A stretch of DNA of 64,000 bases from Blautia argi (GCF_003287895.1 NZ_CP030280.1:875501-939500); one strand, 5' to 3'. Positions 1 through 9,192 are shown, counted from the first letter of the stretch. The notes: generated by a model not told the origin, from the letters alone. Numbers and translations are program-made.

Positions 1-2
1 AC

Positions 3-1016
3 GCAACAGGATGTTCTTCTATCTGGGGTAACTCCTCACCATCTACACCATATACTGTAAATGCAAAAGGACAAGGTCCAGCTTGGTCTAACTCCTTATT
101 TGAAGACAATGCTGAATTCGGATATGGTATGTTATTAGCACAGAAAGCTATCCGTGGCGGATTAAAAGAAAAAGTTGAATCCGTAATGGCTAGTGAAAAT
201 GCTTCTGAAGAAGTAAAAGCAGCTTGCCAGGAATGGTTAGATACATTCAACAGCGGAATTACAAACGGTGCAGCTACAGATAAATTAGTTGCAGTATTAG
301 AAGGATGCGACTGTGACGTATGCAAAGACATCGTTAAGAATAAAGACTTCTTAGCTAAGAAATCTCAGTGGATCTTCGGTGGTGACGGTTGGGCATACGA
401 CATCGGTTTCGGTGGCGTTGACCACGTATTAGCTTCCGGACAGGATATCAACGTAATGGTATTCGATACAGAAGTTTACTCTAACACAGGTGGACAGTCT
501 TCTAAATCTACACCAACAGGTGCTATTGCACAGTTCGCTGCTGGTGGTAAAGAAGTGAAGAAGAAAGATATGGCTTCTATCGCAATGAGCTATGGTTATG
601 TATACGTTGCTCAGATTGCTATGGGTGCAGACTTTAACCAGACTGTAAAAGCAATCGCAGAAGCTGAAGCATATCCGGGACCATCTCTGATCATTGCTTA
701 CGCTCCATGTATCAACCATGGTATTAAGAAAGGTATGAGCAAAGCTCAGACAGAAGAAGAATTAGCTGTTAAATGTGGATACTGGCATAACTTCCGCTTC
801 AATCCAGCTGCAGAAAACAAATTCTCTCTGGATTCTAAAGCACCGGCTGAAGAAGGATACCAGGAATTCCTGGACGGAGAAGTTCGTTACAACTCTCTGA
901 AACGTTCTAATCCTGAAAAAGCAGCCAGACTGTTTGCTAAGAATGAGTCTGAAGCTAAGGAAAGATACGAATATCTGAACAAACTGGTTACTCTGTACGG
1001 AAAAACAGAAGAGTAA
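3..1016 (+). CDS. nifJ: Pyruvate:ferredoxin (flavodoxin) oxidoreductase, C-terminal part (5' truncated by window edge)
   Basis: The frame is open from base 3, so the gene begins before the window; only the last 337 codons are seen. The enzyme oxidises pyruvate with CoA to acetyl-CoA and CO2 and reduces ferredoxin, a central step of anaerobic fermentation. The visible part is the C-terminal thiamine-diphosphate domain. It starts with the conserved GCSSIWG and GPAWSNSLFEDNAEFG motifs, continues with GDGWAYDIGFGG (the ThDP/Mg site) and SNTGGQSSKSTPTGA, and has the Cys pair CDCDVC in the linker characteristic of the one-polypeptide PFOR. Codon use is biased and synonymous sites are regular, as in highly expressed genes; ppdK at the other end of the window looks the same. 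A strong terminator follows directly. Confidence 0.95.
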   Translation, partial: ATGCSSIWGNSSPSTPYTVNAKGQGPAWSNSLFEDNAEFGYGMLLAQKAIRGGLKEKVESVMASENASEEVKAACQEWLDTFNSGITNGAATDKLVAVLEGCDCDVCKDIVKNKDFLAKKSQWIFGGDGWAYDIGFGGVDHVLASGQDINVMVFDTEVYSNTGGQSSKSTPTGAIAQFAAGGKEVKKKDMASIAMSYGYVYVAQIAMGADFNQTVKAIAEAEAYPGPSLIIAYAPCINHGIKKGMSKAQTEEELAVKCGYWHNFRFNPAAENKFSLDSKAPAEEGYQEFLDGEVRYNSLKRSNPEKAARLFAKNESEAKERYEYLNKLVTLYGKTEE

Positions 1017-1055
1017 TTCCATTAACTGAAATGTTATAAATGTGTCCAAACGGTT

Positions 1056-1101
1056 GAAAGGACTCCCACCCGCAGGTGACTGCGGGGAGGGAGTCCTTTT
1101 G
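1056..1101 (+). terminator. Rho-independent terminator of nifJ
   Basis: AAAGGACTCCC pairs with GGGAGTCCTTTT around an inner stem (CCCGCAG/CTGCGGG), followed by T residues, 40 bases after the nifJ stop. Confidence 0.85.
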
Positions 1102-1210
1102 GTAAAACAACATTTTTGCAAGGTTTGCCAAAAGGGTAGGAAGAAGCAGAAAAAACGTGTAAGATAGAGGAAAATAAGAAAAAGGGACAGACAGAACAGG
1201 AGAGATTTAC

Positions 1211-1882
1211 ATGAAAATTTTGATTGTGGAGGACGATATTACCCTGGCAAAGGAGCTTGTCAGACTTTGTGAAAAATGGGGATTTGACGCTCTGTATCTG
1301 GAGTGTTTTCAGGAGGTGGATAAGCAGTTTGAACAGAGTGGCTGTGATTTGGTGCTTATGGACATCAACCTGCCATCTTATGATGGGTTTTACTGGTGCG
1401 GCAAAATCCGCAGATTTTCCAGAGCTCCCATTTTGTTTCTATCCAGCCGGGATCAGAATGCAGATAAGGTTATGGCAATGGTATCCGGGGGAGATGATTA
1501 TGTAGAAAAACCCTTTGATACAGAGCTTTTGCTGGTGAAAATACGCTCCCTTCTTCGCAGAGCCTATGAATATACCCAGGCAGACCGGGAGTACATTAGG
1601 GAAAATCTGGTGTATGACCGGAATCAGGGAGTATTACTTTATGAGGGAAAAATGATTGAGATGACAAAATCAGAGAACCGGATACTGAGTCTTCTGGCAG
1701 AGAATAAGGGAAATGTAGTGGAAAGAGAGGAGCTGATGCGGTATTTGTGGAGTACAGATGAATACGTGACAGACGCTTCTCTGACTGTACTGGTATCCAG
1801 ACTGCGGGCAAAGATTGCAGACCACACAGGCGGGATTTCCTGTATTCGCACCAGAAAGGGAAAGGGGTATTATCTGGAATGA
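1211..1882 (+). CDS. OmpR-family response regulator, BceR-like
   Basis: A 223-residue DNA-binding response regulator. The receiver domain (about 1-115) has the acidic pair E7-D8-D9, the phosphoacceptor D51 in LMDINLPSYDG, and a K near 103 in VEKPF. The C-terminal winged helix (about 125-222) ends in the usual RTRKGKGYYLE. It is the first gene of a four-gene set (regulator, kinase, ABC ATPase, ABC permease) typical of Bce-type peptide-antibiotic sensing and detoxification modules. The start overlaps nothing and has AGGAGA upstream. The stop overlaps the kinase start by ATGA, implying translational coupling. The likely target is the promoter region ahead of the ABC genes at about 2.9 kb. Confidence 0.9.
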   Translation: MKILIVEDDITLAKELVRLCEKWGFDALYLECFQEVDKQFEQSGCDLVLMDINLPSYDGFYWCGKIRRFSRAPILFLSSRDQNADKVMAMVSGGDDYVEKPFDTELLLVKIRSLLRRAYEYTQADREYIRENLVYDRNQGVLLYEGKMIEMTKSENRILSLLAENKGNVVEREELMRYLWSTDEYVTDASLTVLVSRLRAKIADHTGGISCIRTRKGKGYYLE

Positions 1883-2874
1883 AGAGATATCTGAAGCAGA
1901 GAAGGGGAAGTTTCCTGATTTTAGGCGGTCTATGGGGCTTTGTAAATGTGTATCTGGTGTTTTTATGTATTCCGGCGCTTTTGGGAGCAGATATTCTCTA
2001 TTTGAATACTCTGATTTTCTTTTTCAGTTTTTTCTGGCTTCTTCGGGATTTTCATGTATGGAAGCAGCGGGAGGAATATTTCAGAAATCCGGGAGAGTTT
2101 TCAGAGGAGGAAGAGGAAAAAATTTTGGGAGAAGGTCTGTATACGTATGTCTGTCAGCAGCAGCAGGAAAAAGAGCAGGAGGTGCAGGAATACACCAGAA
2201 GGCTGGAAGAGCTTTCCGATTATGTTTCCAGGTGGTCCCATGAGGCAAAGCTGCCTTTGGCGTCCCTTCGTCTGATGAATGAGAGAAATACAGATACAGC
2301 CCTTAGAAAGGAAATGCAGAGTTGTATCATGCGTCTGGAAAGACTGCTTCATACAGTCCTTACAGGGAGCAAGCTGCAGCAACCCCGGCATGATGTGCGC
2401 ATGGAAAAGTTTGGTCTTCAGGACGCAGTAAAGGAAGCCGTAAAAAATCAGTCTTATTTTCTCATAGAGTATCAGTTTGAGCTGGAACTGGATTTACAGG
2501 GGATTTCTGTTTACAGTGACAGAAGGTGGCTGGTCTATCTGCTGGATCAGCTTCTTGCAAATGCAGTGAAATACAGGAAGGAAAAGCCCTGTCTTTCTTT
2601 TCACGCTGTAAAGGAAGGGAGAGAAGTCCGACTTATGGTAGAGGACAATGGAATGGGAATTTCGCCGGAGGATTTGCCTTATATTTTTGAAAAGGGATAT
2701 GTGGGGAAAACTTTGCGTAAGGGGGATTATCATTCCACTGGTATGGGACTGGCTTTTGCAAAGCAGATTGCAGAGCTTCTCTGTATTTCCCTGGAAGTTT
2801 CTTCCGTAGAAGGAGAGAAGACCTGCTTTTTCCTTCGGTTTCAGGATAATGCGGACCATTTGCTTTTGCCATAA
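1879..2874 (+). CDS. Sensor histidine kinase, BceS-like (intramembrane-sensing)
   Basis: A 331-residue histidine kinase with two N-terminal membrane segments (about 10-35 and 38-58) and almost no extracytoplasmic loop, the layout of intramembrane-sensing BceS kinases, which sense through their ABC permease partner. The phosphoacceptor box is RWSHEAKLPLASLRL (about 118-132), of the SHxxKxPL type. The ATPase domain shows LLANAVKY (N box), DNGMGISPEDL (G1) and STGMGLAFAK (G2). It overlaps the regulator gene by 4 bases. The ABC genes start 120 bases downstream behind a separate leader, as in the Bacillus bce loci. The ligand is unknown; peptide antibiotics acting on lipid-II-cycle intermediates are the family precedent. 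Confidence 0.9.
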   Translation: MKRYLKQRRGSFLILGGLWGFVNVYLVFLCIPALLGADILYLNTLIFFFSFFWLLRDFHVWKQREEYFRNPGEFSEEEEEKILGEGLYTYVCQQQQEKEQEVQEYTRRLEELSDYVSRWSHEAKLPLASLRLMNERNTDTALRKEMQSCIMRLERLLHTVLTGSKLQQPRHDVRMEKFGLQDAVKEAVKNQSYFLIEYQFELELDLQGISVYSDRRWLVYLLDQLLANAVKYRKEKPCLSFHAVKEGREVRLMVEDNGMGISPEDLPYIFEKGYVGKTLRKGDYHSTGMGLAFAKQIAELLCISLEVSSVEGEKTCFFLRFQDNADHLLLP

Positions 2875-2947
2875 AAGTTCGGAGTAAGGATTTCTAACAA
2901 AAAAGTAAGATTAGACTGGGAACTGTTATCCAGATGAAAGGATTTTT

Positions 2948-2962
2948 CAGACTCTGTCTGGT
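2948..2962. promoter_or_regulatory. Inverted repeat upstream of the BceAB-like genes, candidate regulator site
   Basis: CAGAC-TCT-GTCTG lies about 35 bases before the ABC ATPase start, in the 119-base gap after the kinase gene. A BceR-type operator would be expected here, but the repeat is short and does not match a motif I can name. Confidence 0.3.
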
Positions 2963-2993
2963 AAGATAAGAACAGACAGGGAGGTAAGAGAAT

Positions 2994-3749
2994 ATGAATA
3001 AAATATTGGAAATCAGAAATCTTTACAAAAGCTATGGAAGAAAAGGCTATGAAACTTCGGTGCTTCAGGATATCAGCATGGATATTTTTGAAGGGGATTT
3101 CATTGCTATTATGGGACCCAGCGGGGCTGGAAAGACCACCTTTTTAAATCTGCTGTCTACTCTGGATAAGCCTACAAGAGGGGAAATTTTGCTGGAAGGA
3201 CAGGATATTACCAAAATGTCCAACAAACAACTTTCTCTTATCCGGAGAGATAAAATCGGTTTTATTTTCCAGGAATACAATTTGTTGGACAATATGACTC
3301 TGCAGGATAACATTGCCCTTCCCCTTTCTTTAAACGGAGCAAAAACCGGAGAGATCCTCCGAAAAGTGCAGCAAAGAGCCTGTGCCTTTGGATTGGAAAG
3401 CCATTTGCGGAAATATCCCTATCAGCTTTCCGGGGGACAGAAGCAGAGAGCAGCCAGCGCCAGGGCTTTGATTACAGAGCCTAGAATCCTTTTTGCAGAC
3501 GAACCCACAGGAGCTCTTGACTCTCGTTCCAGCCGGGATTTACTCTGCTGTCTGAAGGCAGCCAATGAGGAGGAAAAGGCAACGATTTTAATGGTAACCC
3601 ATGATGGCTATACAGCCAGCTATGCCAGACAGGTGTATTTTTTAAAGGATGGGAAAATCCACAGCCGTCTGAATCGCCGGGACAGCAGAAAAGCTTTTTA
3701 TGAGGAGATCATGTCCATGCTGGCAGTCATGGGAGGTGATCAGGAATGA
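2994..3749 (+). CDS. ABC transporter ATP-binding protein, BceA-like
   Basis: A 251-residue ATPase of the MacB/BceA class. Walker A is GPSGAGKTT (about 41-49), the Q loop is in FIFQEYNLLDNMT, the signature is LSGGQKQRAASARAL, and Walker B is ILFADEPTGALDSRSS, followed by the H loop VTHDGYTA. It should dimerise and power the downstream BceB-like permease. It has a good Shine-Dalgarno (GGGAGGTAAG) and its stop overlaps the permease start by ATGA. The alanine-serine change in the signature tail (AASARA where VAIARA is common) is a frequent Bce-clade variant, not a defect. Expression is probably induced by the regulator/kinase pair just upstream. Confidence 0.93.
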   Translation: MNKILEIRNLYKSYGRKGYETSVLQDISMDIFEGDFIAIMGPSGAGKTTFLNLLSTLDKPTRGEILLEGQDITKMSNKQLSLIRRDKIGFIFQEYNLLDNMTLQDNIALPLSLNGAKTGEILRKVQQRACAFGLESHLRKYPYQLSGGQKQRAASARALITEPRILFADEPTGALDSRSSRDLLCCLKAANEEEKATILMVTHDGYTASYARQVYFLKDGKIHSRLNRRDSRKAFYEEIMSMLAVMGGDQE

Positions 3750-5653
3750 GTCTTTGGAGCCTTTCATTTTCAAATTTTAAGAGAAGTATCAGAGAGTATG
3801 GTATGCTGCTGGTTTCTCTGGCATTTTCCGTGTTCGTCTTTTTTAATTTTCAAAATGTAGTGTATTCTGATTCCATGGACGTTTTAATGGATTATAAAAA
3901 AGAGTATATTGATATGATTGTGCAGGCAGCTTCTGTTGTGTTTGGTGTCTTTTTGTTCTTCTTTATATGGTATGCGTCCAATGTTTTTCTGAATCAGAGG
4001 AAAAAGGAAATCGGTATTTATATTTTCATGGGACTGGATAATCAGCGCATCGGCAAAATGTATGCGCTGGAAGCAGCGCTTATTGGTCTGTTTTCTCTGA
4101 TATCGGGAATTGTTGCGGGGATTTTGTTTTCCAAGCTGTTTCAGATGCTGCTTTTCAGGTTGTCGGAAATCAGTGTTGATGTGCGTTTTTCCTTCAGCAT
4201 GAAACCTGTTCTGGTAACTGCAGCCATGTTTGGCGGAGTTTATGGTCTAATGATTTTGAAAAGCTACCATACGCTGGCAACAAGCAGTGTGCTGAATCTG
4301 CTTTCTGGAGCAAAGCAAAAGGAAATAAGACCGGAAAAGGGAATCGTGACAGGGATTCGGATTCTGGCAGGTGTGGGGATTCTGGGGACAGGATATTATC
4401 TGGCCTGGGATACAAAGGGAATAGATGCTTTGAATCATGCGCTTCTGGCAGTCATACTGGTTATTGCAGGAGTGTACCTGCTGTTTTCCGGACTGATTCC
4501 TGCAATTCTTCGCAGGATGACCAGAAACAAGGAATTCCTTTACAAAAAGGAGAGAACGCTTTGGGTAAACAGTCTGGTTTTTCGGATAAAGAAAAATTAC
4601 AGAACTTATGCCATGGTAACCGTGCTTATGATATGTTCAGTCACGGTTCTGGCATTTTCCATTGCCATGAAACAGCGGTATGAAAAAATACATGCCTTTG
4701 ATGAAACTTATACCTGTCAGGTTGTGAGTATGGAACCAAAGGACGGAGAGGCGATTGCAGAGGGCATTGAGCAGGAAAATGAACTGGATTACTGGAATAC
4801 CTATGAAATCCTGCTTCTGGATTCAGAATTGCTGCATTCCCAGTATGATCAGATTCCGCACGGTGTTATTTCCTGTTCCCAGATAAAGGCAGGCGCCAAA
4901 GCAGCTGGGCTTCCTTTTCCCTATAAGGATTTAAAGGAGCATGAGGTGATTGAATTAGAGCATGAAATTCTTATGAGTCTTATAGGGACGTCTTCAGAAG
5001 AACGAAAACAGCAGATAGGAGAAAAGACTTATGATGTAATTGCAGAAGAAAAGACGCCGTACCTGGGTACCATGCAAACTTCCGCAGATTTGTATATTGT
5101 CAGTGACCAAACCTTTCAGGAACTGCAGAATTTCGGGGTGAAAAGCTATCTGTATAATTACAGACTGAAAAATCCCAAGAACATAGAGGCTTCAAAAGCT
5201 TATTTGAATACTCTGGCGCAAAAGAATGAAAGTGGACAGTATACAACAGGAGTAAATTATTCTCAGGGCGTGACCAATGGGGATAGTTGGATTCGGATCA
5301 TGTATTCTCTGTGTCAATTCATGTTTGTCACCCTGGTGCTGGCAGCAGGCAGCATACTTTTTCTGAAAATCGGAAACGAAGTTTATGAGGACAGGGAGAG
5401 GTATCGAGTATTGGAAAAAATGGGAATCCAGAAAAGCGTATTGAAAAAATCCGTACGCAATGAAATCTGTTTTACGTATTATTGTCCCTTTGTGCTCATG
5501 GTGCTGACCTCCTGGTTTTCCGTGCATGCGCTGGGAAATGTGATGGGAGAGGATTTGCTTTCTGTCAATATCTGGAGCGCAGGGATTGTGCTGGCTCTGT
5601 TTAGCATTATCTGTATGCTGTCTGTGCATACAGCGAGAAAGAGATTGTTTTAA
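3746..5653 (+). CDS. ABC transporter permease, BceB-like (FtsX fold)
   Basis: A 635-residue permease with the BceB layout: one N-terminal membrane segment, FtsX-type helices around 55-170, further helices around 200-310, a large extracytoplasmic region of about 200 residues (about 315-520), and three C-terminal helices. Length fits the family (about 620-670). With the ATPase it would form a Bce-type transporter that frees lipid-II-cycle targets from peptide antibiotics and acts as the sensor for the kinase. The start overlaps the ATPase stop by 4 bases. A bidirectional hairpin separates it from the convergent ilvN. Confidence 0.9.
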   Translation: MSLWSLSFSNFKRSIREYGMLLVSLAFSVFVFFNFQNVVYSDSMDVLMDYKKEYIDMIVQAASVVFGVFLFFFIWYASNVFLNQRKKEIGIYIFMGLDNQRIGKMYALEAALIGLFSLISGIVAGILFSKLFQMLLFRLSEISVDVRFSFSMKPVLVTAAMFGGVYGLMILKSYHTLATSSVLNLLSGAKQKEIRPEKGIVTGIRILAGVGILGTGYYLAWDTKGIDALNHALLAVILVIAGVYLLFSGLIPAILRRMTRNKEFLYKKERTLWVNSLVFRIKKNYRTYAMVTVLMICSVTVLAFSIAMKQRYEKIHAFDETYTCQVVSMEPKDGEAIAEGIEQENELDYWNTYEILLLDSELLHSQYDQIPHGVISCSQIKAGAKAAGLPFPYKDLKEHEVIELEHEILMSLIGTSSEERKQQIGEKTYDVIAEEKTPYLGTMQTSADLYIVSDQTFQELQNFGVKSYLYNYRLKNPKNIEASKAYLNTLAQKNESGQYTTGVNYSQGVTNGDSWIRIMYSLCQFMFVTLVLAAGSILFLKIGNEVYEDRERYRVLEKMGIQKSVLKKSVRNEICFTYYCPFVLMVLTSWFSVHALGNVMGEDLLSVNIWSAGIVLALFSIICMLSVHTARKRLF

Positions 5654-5670
5654 GCCTGTTTTAAGAAAAA

Positions 5671-5741
5671 GAAAGGGACTGATTCTGAAATGCAGATAGT
5701 ATATTGGAACATACTGTCTGTATTTCGTGCCAGTCCCTTAC
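5671..5741. terminator. Bidirectional terminator between the bceB-like gene and ilvN
   Basis: AAAGGGACTG at 5673 pairs with CAGTCCCTT at 5731, with an inner stem GCAGATAGTAT/ATACTGTCTG, between two convergent genes. Confidence 0.65.
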
Positions 5742-5745
5742 GGAT

Positions 5746-6255
5746 TTAACGCTCAGTCATGCTGATGGATTCGATTCCCACGCTTCCGCCGCGTACCACC
5801 TCGATGTTTTTAAATTCGTCCTTAAATAATTTTACCACCGCGTCGTTTTTGGCGGCTGTCTGCACAAATTCCAGAAGCAGACTGTCCCGTCCCCGGTCTA
5901 TCACTCTTCCCTTAAAGGTTTCGGCAATCTGAAAGAGTTCTATTTTTTCCTCCAGAGAACAATCTCTGACTTTGATATAAAGAATTTCTTTCATGCGAAT
6001 GAAAATATCGGTAAAATCAATGACTTTAATTACTTCTACCATACGGTTTAACTGTTTTTTTATCTGCTCAAAGGTTTCATCGTCGCTGACCGTGGCAATA
6101 GTCATACGGGAAACCGTAGGGTCTTCTGTGGTTCCTACAGTGAGGCTGTCCAAATTATAGCATTTTCCGGAAAACAGCCCGGAAATCTTGGAAAGTACGC
6201 CTACCTGATTTTCTACATAAAGGGAAATCCATCTTTTTTTCATTCCTTTTTCCAT
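5746..6255 (-). CDS. ilvN: Acetolactate synthase small (regulatory) subunit
   Basis: A 169-residue regulatory subunit that binds and activates IlvB and confers valine feedback control. An N-terminal ACT domain begins WISLYVENQVGVLSKISGLF; the conserved NLDSLTVGTTEDPTVSRMT follows, then the C-terminal ALS_ss domain with the conserved RGRDSLLLEF region. I chose the ATG at 6255 because AGGAGG (complement at 6263-6268) sits 7 bases upstream; an upstream TTG at 6273 has no suitable site. The gene follows ilvB with about 11 bases between them, so the two are co-translated. Confidence 0.95.
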   Translation of the reverse strand: MEKGMKKRWISLYVENQVGVLSKISGLFSGKCYNLDSLTVGTTEDPTVSRMTIATVSDDETFEQIKKQLNRMVEVIKVIDFTDIFIRMKEILYIKVRDCSLEEKIELFQIAETFKGRVIDRGRDSLLLEFVQTAAKNDAVVKLFKDEFKNIEVVRGGSVGIESISMTER

Positions 6256-6266
6256 TGTCCGGCCTC

Positions 6267-7985
6267 CTAACAATCCATAATCATATCTGCAAGTGTTCCC
6301 CCTGGTTTAATCATGGGATACACCATTTCCTCCGGGTCAAGAATAAATTCAATGACCGTAGGTGTTTTTGTGTGTTTTTTTGCCCGTTCAAGGGCAGGTG
6401 CAATTTCTTCGGTTTTGGTGACACGGATACCATCTGCGCCATAGCTTTGCGCCAGTTTCACAAAATCCGGAGTATAAGGGGGCAGTTCCTCTCCGTTTGT
6501 GCGTCTTGAGAGGGCGCCGGCGCGAAGATTGGTCATAGAGTAGCGCTTGCCGTAGAACAGCTTCTGCCACTGACGCACCATACCCAGATATTCATTGTTA
6601 AAAATACAGAGAATTACCGGAAGTTCTTCTAAGACAGCGGTAGCCAGCTCCTGAATGTTCATCTGCATACCTCCGTCTCCGGAAACTGCCAGAACAGGAA
6701 TGTCAGGGTTTCCGATTTTGGCGCCAATGGCGCCGGGGAGTCCATAGCCCATGGTGCCAAGTCCACCGGACATAATCAGTTTTTTCTTTTCCGTGATTTC
6801 CGCATATTGGCTGACCAGCATCTGGTGCTGCCCTACATCTGTGACAAGGATAGCTTTTTCAAACTGGCGGTTGATTTCTCCGATAATGTCCAGAGGGCTC
6901 ATAATCGGACGTTTCTTCATGGTGAGAGGGTGTTCTTCCTGCCATGCATAGATTTCTTTTCGCCATTTTTCCGTATTGCAGGCTTCTGCGTAGACATCTA
7001 TTTTGGTAAGAGCTTCTTTTGCGTCCGCTACAATGGGGATATCCACATGAATGTTTCGGGAAATAGAAGCAGTATCAATGTCAATGTGGACAATCTGGGC
7101 ATTTGGTGCAAATTCGTGAAGCTTGCCGGTAATGCGGTCATTAAAGCGGGTTCCAATGGAAAATAGCAGGTCGCAGCTATTGACAGCCATATTGGCAGCA
7201 TAAGCCCCGTGCATTCCAAGATTTCCGATAAACAGCGGGTGTGTAGTGGGAAGGGCGCCTCTTCCCATAATGGTCGTTACCACAGGAACCTGTGTTTTTT
7301 CTGCAACTCTTGTAAAAATCTCCCCGGCTTTTGCAATGTTGACACCGCCTCCTGCCAGAAACAGAGGTTTTTTGGCTTTCTGCAGAAGCTTCAGAGATTT
7401 TTTCAACTGTCCCATATGAATGCCGGAACTGGGCTTGTAGCCCCGGATATTTACAGTTTTGGGATATTCCGGGCTGCCAAGCTCTGCCATAACGTCTTTT
7501 GGCAGGTCAATAAGTACGGGACCGGGTCGTCCGGTACGGGCAATGTAAAAGGCTTCTTTGATGATGCGCCCTAAATCCTCTCTGTTTCGCACCGTTACCC
7601 CGTATTTGGTAATACTTCTGGTAATTCCTACAATGTCTACTTCCTGAAAGGCGTCATTGCCAATGAGATGCCGCGCTACCTGTCCGGTAAAGCATACAAG
7701 AGGAACACTGTCATAATTGGCAGTGGCAAGTCCTGTAACCAGATTGGTTGCACCGGGACCGCTGGTAACCAGACAGACCCCTACCTTTCCCGTAGTCCTG
7801 GCATAAGCGTCTGCCTCGTGTACCAGAGCCTGTTCGTGTCGGGGAAGTACAATATTTAAATTGTTTTGTTTATAAAGTTCATCGCTGATGTCAATGGTAC
7901 ACGCACCCGGATACCCAAAGAGAACATCAACGCCTTCTTCTTTTAAGGCTTTTACCAACAGCCGGTTTCCTGAAATTTGTTTCAT
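6267..7985 (-). CDS. ilvB: Acetolactate synthase large (catalytic) subunit
   Basis: A 572-residue thiamine-diphosphate enzyme making 2-acetolactate (or 2-aceto-2-hydroxybutyrate) for valine, leucine and isoleucine synthesis. Domain order is as usual: the ThDP pyrimidine domain with the catalytic Glu in LPRHEQALVHEADAYAR, the central FAD-binding domain, then the diphosphate domain with GDGGMQMNIQELATAV and NNEYLGMVRQWQ. The ATG at 7985 is preferred to an in-frame ATG at 8006 because GGAGGG (complement 7995-8000) is 9 bases upstream of the former and overlaps the latter. No other ilv/leu genes flank it; ilvN follows. Confidence 0.96.
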   Translation of the reverse strand: MKQISGNRLLVKALKEEGVDVLFGYPGACTIDISDELYKQNNLNIVLPRHEQALVHEADAYARTTGKVGVCLVTSGPGATNLVTGLATANYDSVPLVCFTGQVARHLIGNDAFQEVDIVGITRSITKYGVTVRNREDLGRIIKEAFYIARTGRPGPVLIDLPKDVMAELGSPEYPKTVNIRGYKPSSGIHMGQLKKSLKLLQKAKKPLFLAGGGVNIAKAGEIFTRVAEKTQVPVVTTIMGRGALPTTHPLFIGNLGMHGAYAANMAVNSCDLLFSIGTRFNDRITGKLHEFAPNAQIVHIDIDTASISRNIHVDIPIVADAKEALTKIDVYAEACNTEKWRKEIYAWQEEHPLTMKKRPIMSPLDIIGEINRQFEKAILVTDVGQHQMLVSQYAEITEKKKLIMSGGLGTMGYGLPGAIGAKIGNPDIPVLAVSGDGGMQMNIQELATAVLEELPVILCIFNNEYLGMVRQWQKLFYGKRYSMTNLRAGALSRRTNGEELPPYTPDFVKLAQSYGADGIRVTKTEEIAPALERAKKHTKTPTVIEFILDPEEMVYPMIKPGGTLADMIMDC

Positions 7986-8038
7986 AAATAAAATCCCTCC
8001 CTGCATTTTAAAACATCACAGCGTAAAAGTTATAGACT

Positions 8039-8068
8039 ATTATAAAATGGGGCAGAGGGGTTTGTCAA
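8039..8068 (-). promoter_or_regulatory. Predicted sigma-A promoter of ilvBN
   Basis: On the minus strand TTGACA (8068-8063), an 18-base spacer and TATAAT (8044-8039) precede the ilvB Shine-Dalgarno by about 40 bases. No T-box or leader peptide fits in this short leader. Confidence 0.75.
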
Positions 8069-8086
8069 CAGAAAATGGGAAGGAGA

Positions 8087-8115
8087 TAGACAGAACGAAG
8101 AATATGCATTAAAAT
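8087..8115 (+). promoter_or_regulatory. Predicted promoter of the molybdenum cofactor operon
   Basis: TAGACA, 17-base spacer, TAAAAT, divergent from the ilvB promoter. The leader to the first start codon is about 35 bases, too short for a Moco riboswitch, and I see no aptamer. Confidence 0.5.
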
Positions 8116-8157
8116 AGAGAAAGAAAATAATTTTGCTTCAGAAGGGAGAATCGTCAA

Positions 8158-9192
8158 ATGAAATTAATGCGTACAGAAGACGCAGTAGGACAGATTTTAT
8201 GTCATGATATTACACAGATTATCAAAGGCGTTACCAAGGACGCGGTATTTCGGAAAGGTCATGTGATTCAGGAAGAAGACGTTCCCGTGCTTTTGAGCGT
8301 GGGAAAAGAGCATGTTTATATATGGGAAAATAATGAAAATATGCTGCACGAAAATGAGGCGGCAGAAATTCTTTACAAACTCTGCAAAGGGGAGCATATG
8401 CACGGAGGCGAAATCAAGGAAGGAAAGATTGAGCTGATAGCAGATATGGACGGAGTTCTGAAAATAAGAAGAGATGCCCTTTATGCAGTAAATGCCCTGG
8501 GGCAGATGATGATTGCCAGCCGCCACAGCAATTTTCCGGTGAAAAAAGGGGATAAGTTGGCAGGTACCAGAATCATTCCTCTGGTTATTGAAAAAGAGAA
8601 AATGGAAGCAGCGAGGAAGGCGGCAGGAGAGAAACCGATTTTTGAAATTCTGCCCTATGTGTGTAAAACAGCAGGCGTTGTCACCACGGGAAACGAAGTA
8701 TTAAAAAACAGAATTTCAGATACTTTTACGCCGGTAATCGAGGAAAAACTGGCAGAATATCAAGTAAAAGTAACCGAGCATGCTCTGACCGGGGACGACA
8801 ATGCTGTGATTACAGGAACCATTGAGGAAATGATAGAAAAAGGTGTGGATATGGTATTGTGTACCGGAGGCATGAGCGTGGACCCGGACGACAGAACGCC
8901 TCTTGCTATTAAAAATACAGGAGCGGAAATTGTGACCTATGGCGCACCGGTGTTGCCCGGCGCCATGTTTTTGCTGGCTTATTATAAGCATGGGGAAAAG
9001 CAGATTCCGGTACTGGGACTGCCCGGCTGCGTTATGTATGCAAAGAGAACTATTTTTGATTTGGTACTTCCAAGACTTCTGACAGGAGAACGGCTTAGTG
9101 AAGAAGATTTTATACGCGCAGGAGAAGGCGGATTGTGTCTGTCCTGTCCTCAGTGTACGTATCCGAACTGCGGTTTCGGGAAAGGAGTTTAA
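8158..9192 (+). CDS. MoeA-like molybdopterin-binding protein with C-terminal cysteine cluster
   Basis: A 344-residue protein of the molybdopterin-binding (MoaB/MogA/MoeA) superfamily, found first in a moa-mod operon, so a role in cofactor maturation or molybdate insertion is likely. The N-terminal 150 residues are an unassigned beta-rich region. The molybdopterin-binding fold runs from about 165 to 310 with VVTTGNEV, LCTGGMSVDPDDRTP and LGLPGCVMY motifs. It lacks the full four-domain length of E. coli MoeA (about 400 residues). The last 20 residues hold four cysteines spaced C-x2-C-x2-C-x4-C (SCPQCTYPNCGFG follows the first), which could bind Fe-S or zinc. This tail is not part of classical MoeA. 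Which step it performs is not settled by sequence. Confidence 0.75.
   Translation: MKLMRTEDAVGQILCHDITQIIKGVTKDAVFRKGHVIQEEDVPVLLSVGKEHVYIWENNENMLHENEAAEILYKLCKGEHMHGGEIKEGKIELIADMDGVLKIRRDALYAVNALGQMMIASRHSNFPVKKGDKLAGTRIIPLVIEKEKMEAARKAAGEKPIFEILPYVCKTAGVVTTGNEVLKNRISDTFTPVIEEKLAEYQVKVTEHALTGDDNAVITGTIEEMIEKGVDMVLCTGGMSVDPDDRTPLAIKNTGAEIVTYGAPVLPGAMFLLAYYKHGEKQIPVLGLPGCVMYAKRTIFDLVLPRLLTGERLSEEDFIRAGEGGLCLSCPQCTYPNCGFGKGV

Noticed and set aside
8040..8157. Molybdenum cofactor riboswitch before the Moco operon
   Set aside because: The leader after the predicted promoter is only about 35 bases, too short for the aptamer.
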